From CAZNVB01 sp964651495 (GTDB lineage: Bacteria; Acidobacteriota; Aminicenantia; Aminicenantales; UBA8522): 43,210 nucleotides of DNA. The stretch spans positions 1 to 43,210 of the forward strand of contig CAZYWP010000009.1 in the NCBI GenBank assembly GCA_964651495.1. The letters are read 5' to 3'. Below, piece by piece: positions 41,293 to 43,210 of this stretch. Both the position numbers and the translations under genes were made by a program. The notes beneath the pieces are model-generated. The model searched no databases. It was not told the origin of the DNA and worked only from the letters and a program-made list of their open reading frames with translations. The stretch's first letter is position 1; every line of letters starts with the position of its first letter.

Positions 41293-41565
41293 ATGCCCGA
41301 GATTAATCAGGAAGAGCCAAAAATCTCTCTCAGCGACATAATTATCGAGGCCCTCAAGGGTATCAAAAGCGAGATACTCTTATACGCAATCGTCGTGGCC
41401 GCGCTGATCATCGGTTCAGCCGCCCTCGGGCTCGAAGTCTTAAGAGAAGTCAAGTGGCCGCTCATCATCATTTTTACCCTGGCACTTTTCGCTTTTTTCT
41501 TCGCCAGAGCCGTCCCCCAAGCCAAGTTGAGTCTCAAAAAAAGAGCCGCAGAGAAAAAAACCTAA
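41293..41565 (+). CDS. Small two-helix membrane protein downstream of the CstA-like gene
   Basis: A 90-residue protein with GGGGAG before ATG 41293. Two hydrophobic helices are visible, about residues 30-48 (LLYAIVVAALIIGSAALGL) and 56-74 (WPLIIIFTLALFAFFFARAV). The N-terminus is acidic and the C-terminus strongly basic (LSLKKRAAEKK), so both ends probably face the cytoplasm. It does not resemble YbdD, the usual CstA neighbour. Same strand and close spacing suggest co-transcription with the transporter; an accessory role is inference. Confidence 0.65.
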   Translation: MPEINQEEPKISLSDIIIEALKGIKSEILLYAIVVAALIIGSAALGLEVLREVKWPLIIIFTLALFAFFFARAVPQAKLSLKKRAAEKKT

Positions 41566-41618
41566 AGAAGGCTGTGCCAGGATCCATATTCATCACAGAA
41601 AACGAAATGGTTATGCGG

Positions 41619-43025
41619 TTATTTTTTCTCAACTCCTAGGGCGCTCTTGCGAAAGCCATAGGAAAAGTAAATGACCAGGCCGAGAACGAGCCAGACAAGA
41701 AACCTGAGCCAGGTAATCCAGGGCAGGCTGACCATTAAGTAGCCGCAGAGAAGAATTCCGACCGCAGGGAGAAACGGAGCTAACGGCACTTTGAACGGCC
41801 GATGGACATCTGCTCTTAAGAATCTCAAGACGATCACACCCGCACAGACGATGATGTAGGCGAAGAGGGTTCCGATCGAACAAAGCTCTGCGGAGACGTC
41901 GATTGGCGTCAGGGCTGCGGCCACAGCCACGATTCCCCCCGTGATCCAGGTCGTGATATAGGGAGTCTTAAAACGGGGATGGACGCGGGACAGGAAAGGC
42001 GGCAGCAGCCCGTCGCGCGACATGGCGAAGAGGATACGGGGCTGTCCCATGATCAAAACCAGCAGGACGCTGGTGATCCCGGCGATGGCGCCAACGCTGA
42101 TGATGGCTGAAGCCCAATTCATCTTTAAATCATTCAGGACTTTGGCGATGGGGTCAGCGACGCCCAGCTCATGGAAGGGGACAACTCCCGTCATGATGGC
42201 GGCCACCAGTATATATAGGACGGTCGCCACAACGAGCGAGCCCATGATGCCGATCGGCAGGTCTCGTTGCGGGTTCCTGGCCTCTTCGGCCGTGGTGGAA
42301 ACGGCATCGAACCCGACGAAGGCAAGAAAGACGATGGCCGCGGCCCTCATCACGCCATTAAAACCGAATGGCATAAACGGCTGCCAGTTGGCTTTGTTGA
42401 CGTGGCCGAATGCGGCAATGATAAAGAATAAGACGACCGAGAGCTTGATCATAACGATGATCAGGTTCACCCGGGAACTTTCTTTGATGCCGCGGACGAG
42501 GAGCCAGGTGATCAGCAGCACGATGAGGACGGCGGGCAGGTTGAAAAGCCCGGGCTCTTTGTCCCAGGGTGAGGCAGCGAAGTTATGGGATATAGAAATC
42601 CCAATAGCATTCCTGAGGAGGTTGACAAAATAGGCGGACCAGCCCGTCGAGACCAGGATAGCGGCCACCATGTACTCGAGGATGAGGTCCCAGCCGATGA
42701 TCCAGCCAAAAATCTCGCCGAGGGTGGCGTAGCCATAGGTATACGCGCTGCCAGAGACAGGAATCATGGCGGCCAGCTCCGCGTAGCAGAGAGCGCTGCA
42801 GGCGCAGGCGATCGAAGCGATGGCGAAAGACAAGATGATAGCCGGCCCGGCGTTTTTAGCGGCCTGGACACCCGGCAGGACGAAGATGCCCACGCCGATG
42901 ATGCAGCCGATGCCGATGGCCGTGAGGTCCCAGGCATTCAGAGCCCGGTGCAGACGATGGCCCTCCTGCTCAGTGTCGGAAATGATCCGGCCAAGGGGTT
43001 TTGTTCTCAAGAGCTTGTTCTGCAT
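41619..43025 (-). CDS. APC-family amino acid permease (cationic amino acid transporter-like)
   Basis: A 468-residue permease with about 12 helices. LTAIGIGCIIGVGIFVLPG in helix 1 is the APC substrate-binding GxGxxxGxGIF motif. CYAELAAMIPVSGSAYTYGY follows in helix 3. AFVGFDAVSTTAEEARNPQR is the helix 6 signature of YfnA/CAT-type carriers, and GQPRILFAMSRDGLLPP is the conserved helix 8 loop. It probably imports one or a few amino acids by proton symport or by exchange; the specificity is open. It ends convergent to the small membrane protein and has a clear promoter upstream. A ribosome-binding site before ATG 43025 is weak. Confidence 0.92.
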   Translation of the reverse strand: MQNKLLRTKPLGRIISDTEQEGHRLHRALNAWDLTAIGIGCIIGVGIFVLPGVQAAKNAGPAIILSFAIASIACACSALCYAELAAMIPVSGSAYTYGYATLGEIFGWIIGWDLILEYMVAAILVSTGWSAYFVNLLRNAIGISISHNFAASPWDKEPGLFNLPAVLIVLLITWLLVRGIKESSRVNLIIVMIKLSVVLFFIIAAFGHVNKANWQPFMPFGFNGVMRAAAIVFLAFVGFDAVSTTAEEARNPQRDLPIGIMGSLVVATVLYILVAAIMTGVVPFHELGVADPIAKVLNDLKMNWASAIISVGAIAGITSVLLVLIMGQPRILFAMSRDGLLPPFLSRVHPRFKTPYITTWITGGIVAVAAALTPIDVSAELCSIGTLFAYIIVCAGVIVLRFLRADVHRPFKVPLAPFLPAVGILLCGYLMVSLPWITWLRFLVWLVLGLVIYFSYGFRKSALGVEKK

Positions 43026-43051
43026 GCTCAGCCTCGCATAATCTGCAGTGG

Positions 43052-43080
43052 CTTATACCATAGGAAGGTGGGGTGGTCAA
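43052..43080 (-). promoter_or_regulatory. Promoter of the APC permease gene
   Basis: On the minus strand TTGACC (43080-43075), a 17-nt spacer and TATAAG (43057-43052); start near 43045, 20 nt before the ATG. Confidence 0.65.
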
Positions 43081-43113
43081 TAAACTGGAGGTGGATAACA
43101 ATTCTGCCAAGAA

Positions 43114-43142
43114 TTGCAAAAGGCAGGGCTTTCAGGTATATT
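43114..43142 (+). promoter_or_regulatory. Promoter of tRNA-Arg
   Basis: TTGCAA (43114-43119), 17-nt spacer, TATATT (43137-43142). The start near 43149 is about 10 nt before the mature tRNA end. Confidence 0.7.
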
Positions 43143-43158
43143 TTTTGCAGACCCGCGT

Positions 43159-43210
43159 GCGCCCGTAGCTCAGCTGGATAGAGCGACTGACTACGAATCA
43201 GTAGGTCGGA
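43159..43210 (+). tRNA. tRNA-Arg (anticodon ACG), truncated by the window end
   Basis: The 5' acceptor arm GCGCCCG is followed by T8-A9, a D-arm (GCTCAGCTGGATAGAGC) and an anticodon arm with stem ACTGA/TCAGT and loop CTACGAA. The anticodon is ACG, read as inosine-CG, so the tRNA serves CGU/CGC/CGA arginine codons. Only about 52 of 77 nt are present; the T-arm and 3' acceptor strand lie beyond the window. Confidence 0.93.

Noticed and set aside
1..43210. CRISPR arrays, insertion sequences, prophage genes or integrases
   Set aside because: No regularly spaced repeats, transposase or phage protein signatures were found; the tRNA at the right edge is cut off, so an attachment site there cannot be judged.

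Overview
The window is a GC-rich, gene-dense piece of a Gram-negative bacterial chromosome. Supporting signs are an Omp85-type outer-membrane protein, a type IV minor-pilin/PilY1 operon, Tat export and UppP. A run of 100 N flanked by an exact 55-bp duplication shows it is a draft scaffold, probably a metagenome-assembled genome. The mix (tandem alkaline-phosphatase-superfamily proteins, MA-protease/propeller/barrel fusion, ADP-forming acyl-CoA synthetase, GH78 rhamnosidase) suggests the Acidobacteriota/Aminicenantota neighbourhood. That assignment is recognition-based and not proven here.

Layout. 0.1-5.0 kb (+): nitroreductase, then a large secreted MA-protease/TolB-like propeller/Omp85-like barrel protein with a DUF2156-type acyltransferase directly behind it. 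5.1-13.9 kb (-): a tightly packed run transcribed leftwards from an extended -10 promoter. It holds three alkaline-phosphatase-superfamily paralogues (predicted cytosolic, membrane-anchored and Tat-exported), a small ribbon-helix-helix-like protein, an EMC3/Oxa1-like membrane protein, an aminotransferase and an ornithine-cyclodeaminase-family enzyme. 13.9-16.2 kb (-): fused ADP-forming acyl-CoA synthetase preceded by a 57-codon ORF with its own promoter and Shine-Dalgarno (SD) sequence. 16.2-25.2 kb (-): rhamnose use (alpha-L-rhamnosidase, rhaA, rhaB) interrupted by a two-gene signalling pair, a HEAT-repeat protein and an HD-GYP protein. 25.2-27.2 kb (+): YprB-like RNase-H-fold exonuclease (split by the assembly gap) and a Fur-family regulator. 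27.2-30.0 kb (-): Ca2+-type P-type ATPase. 30.3-36.6 kb (+): five-gene minor-pilin operon ending in a PilY1-like protein. 36.6-37.0 kb: non-coding, with hairpins and a REP-like repeat. 37.0-43.2 kb: uppP, a DASS transporter, a CstA-type transporter with a small membrane partner, an APC permease, and the first 52 nt of tRNA-Arg(ACG).

How the genes work together. Rhamnosidase releases L-rhamnose, RhaA isomerises it to rhamnulose and RhaB phosphorylates it; no aldolase or uptake system is in the window. CstA-like, APC and DASS carriers import organic and amino acids, and the acyl-CoA synthetase recovers ATP from acyl-CoA, so the genome looks heterotrophic with peptide and sugar use. The pilus operon is rich in Asp-based calcium-loop motifs and sits divergently next to a Ca2+ pump.

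Promoters resembling sigma-70 consensus, most with 16-18 bp spacers and two of the extended -10 type, can be read in front of many units. For three genes the predicted transcription start lies only about 3-6 nt before the start codon, which points to leaderless mRNAs. The strongest candidate for an undescribed system is the phosphatase trio with its RHH and EMC3-like partners.
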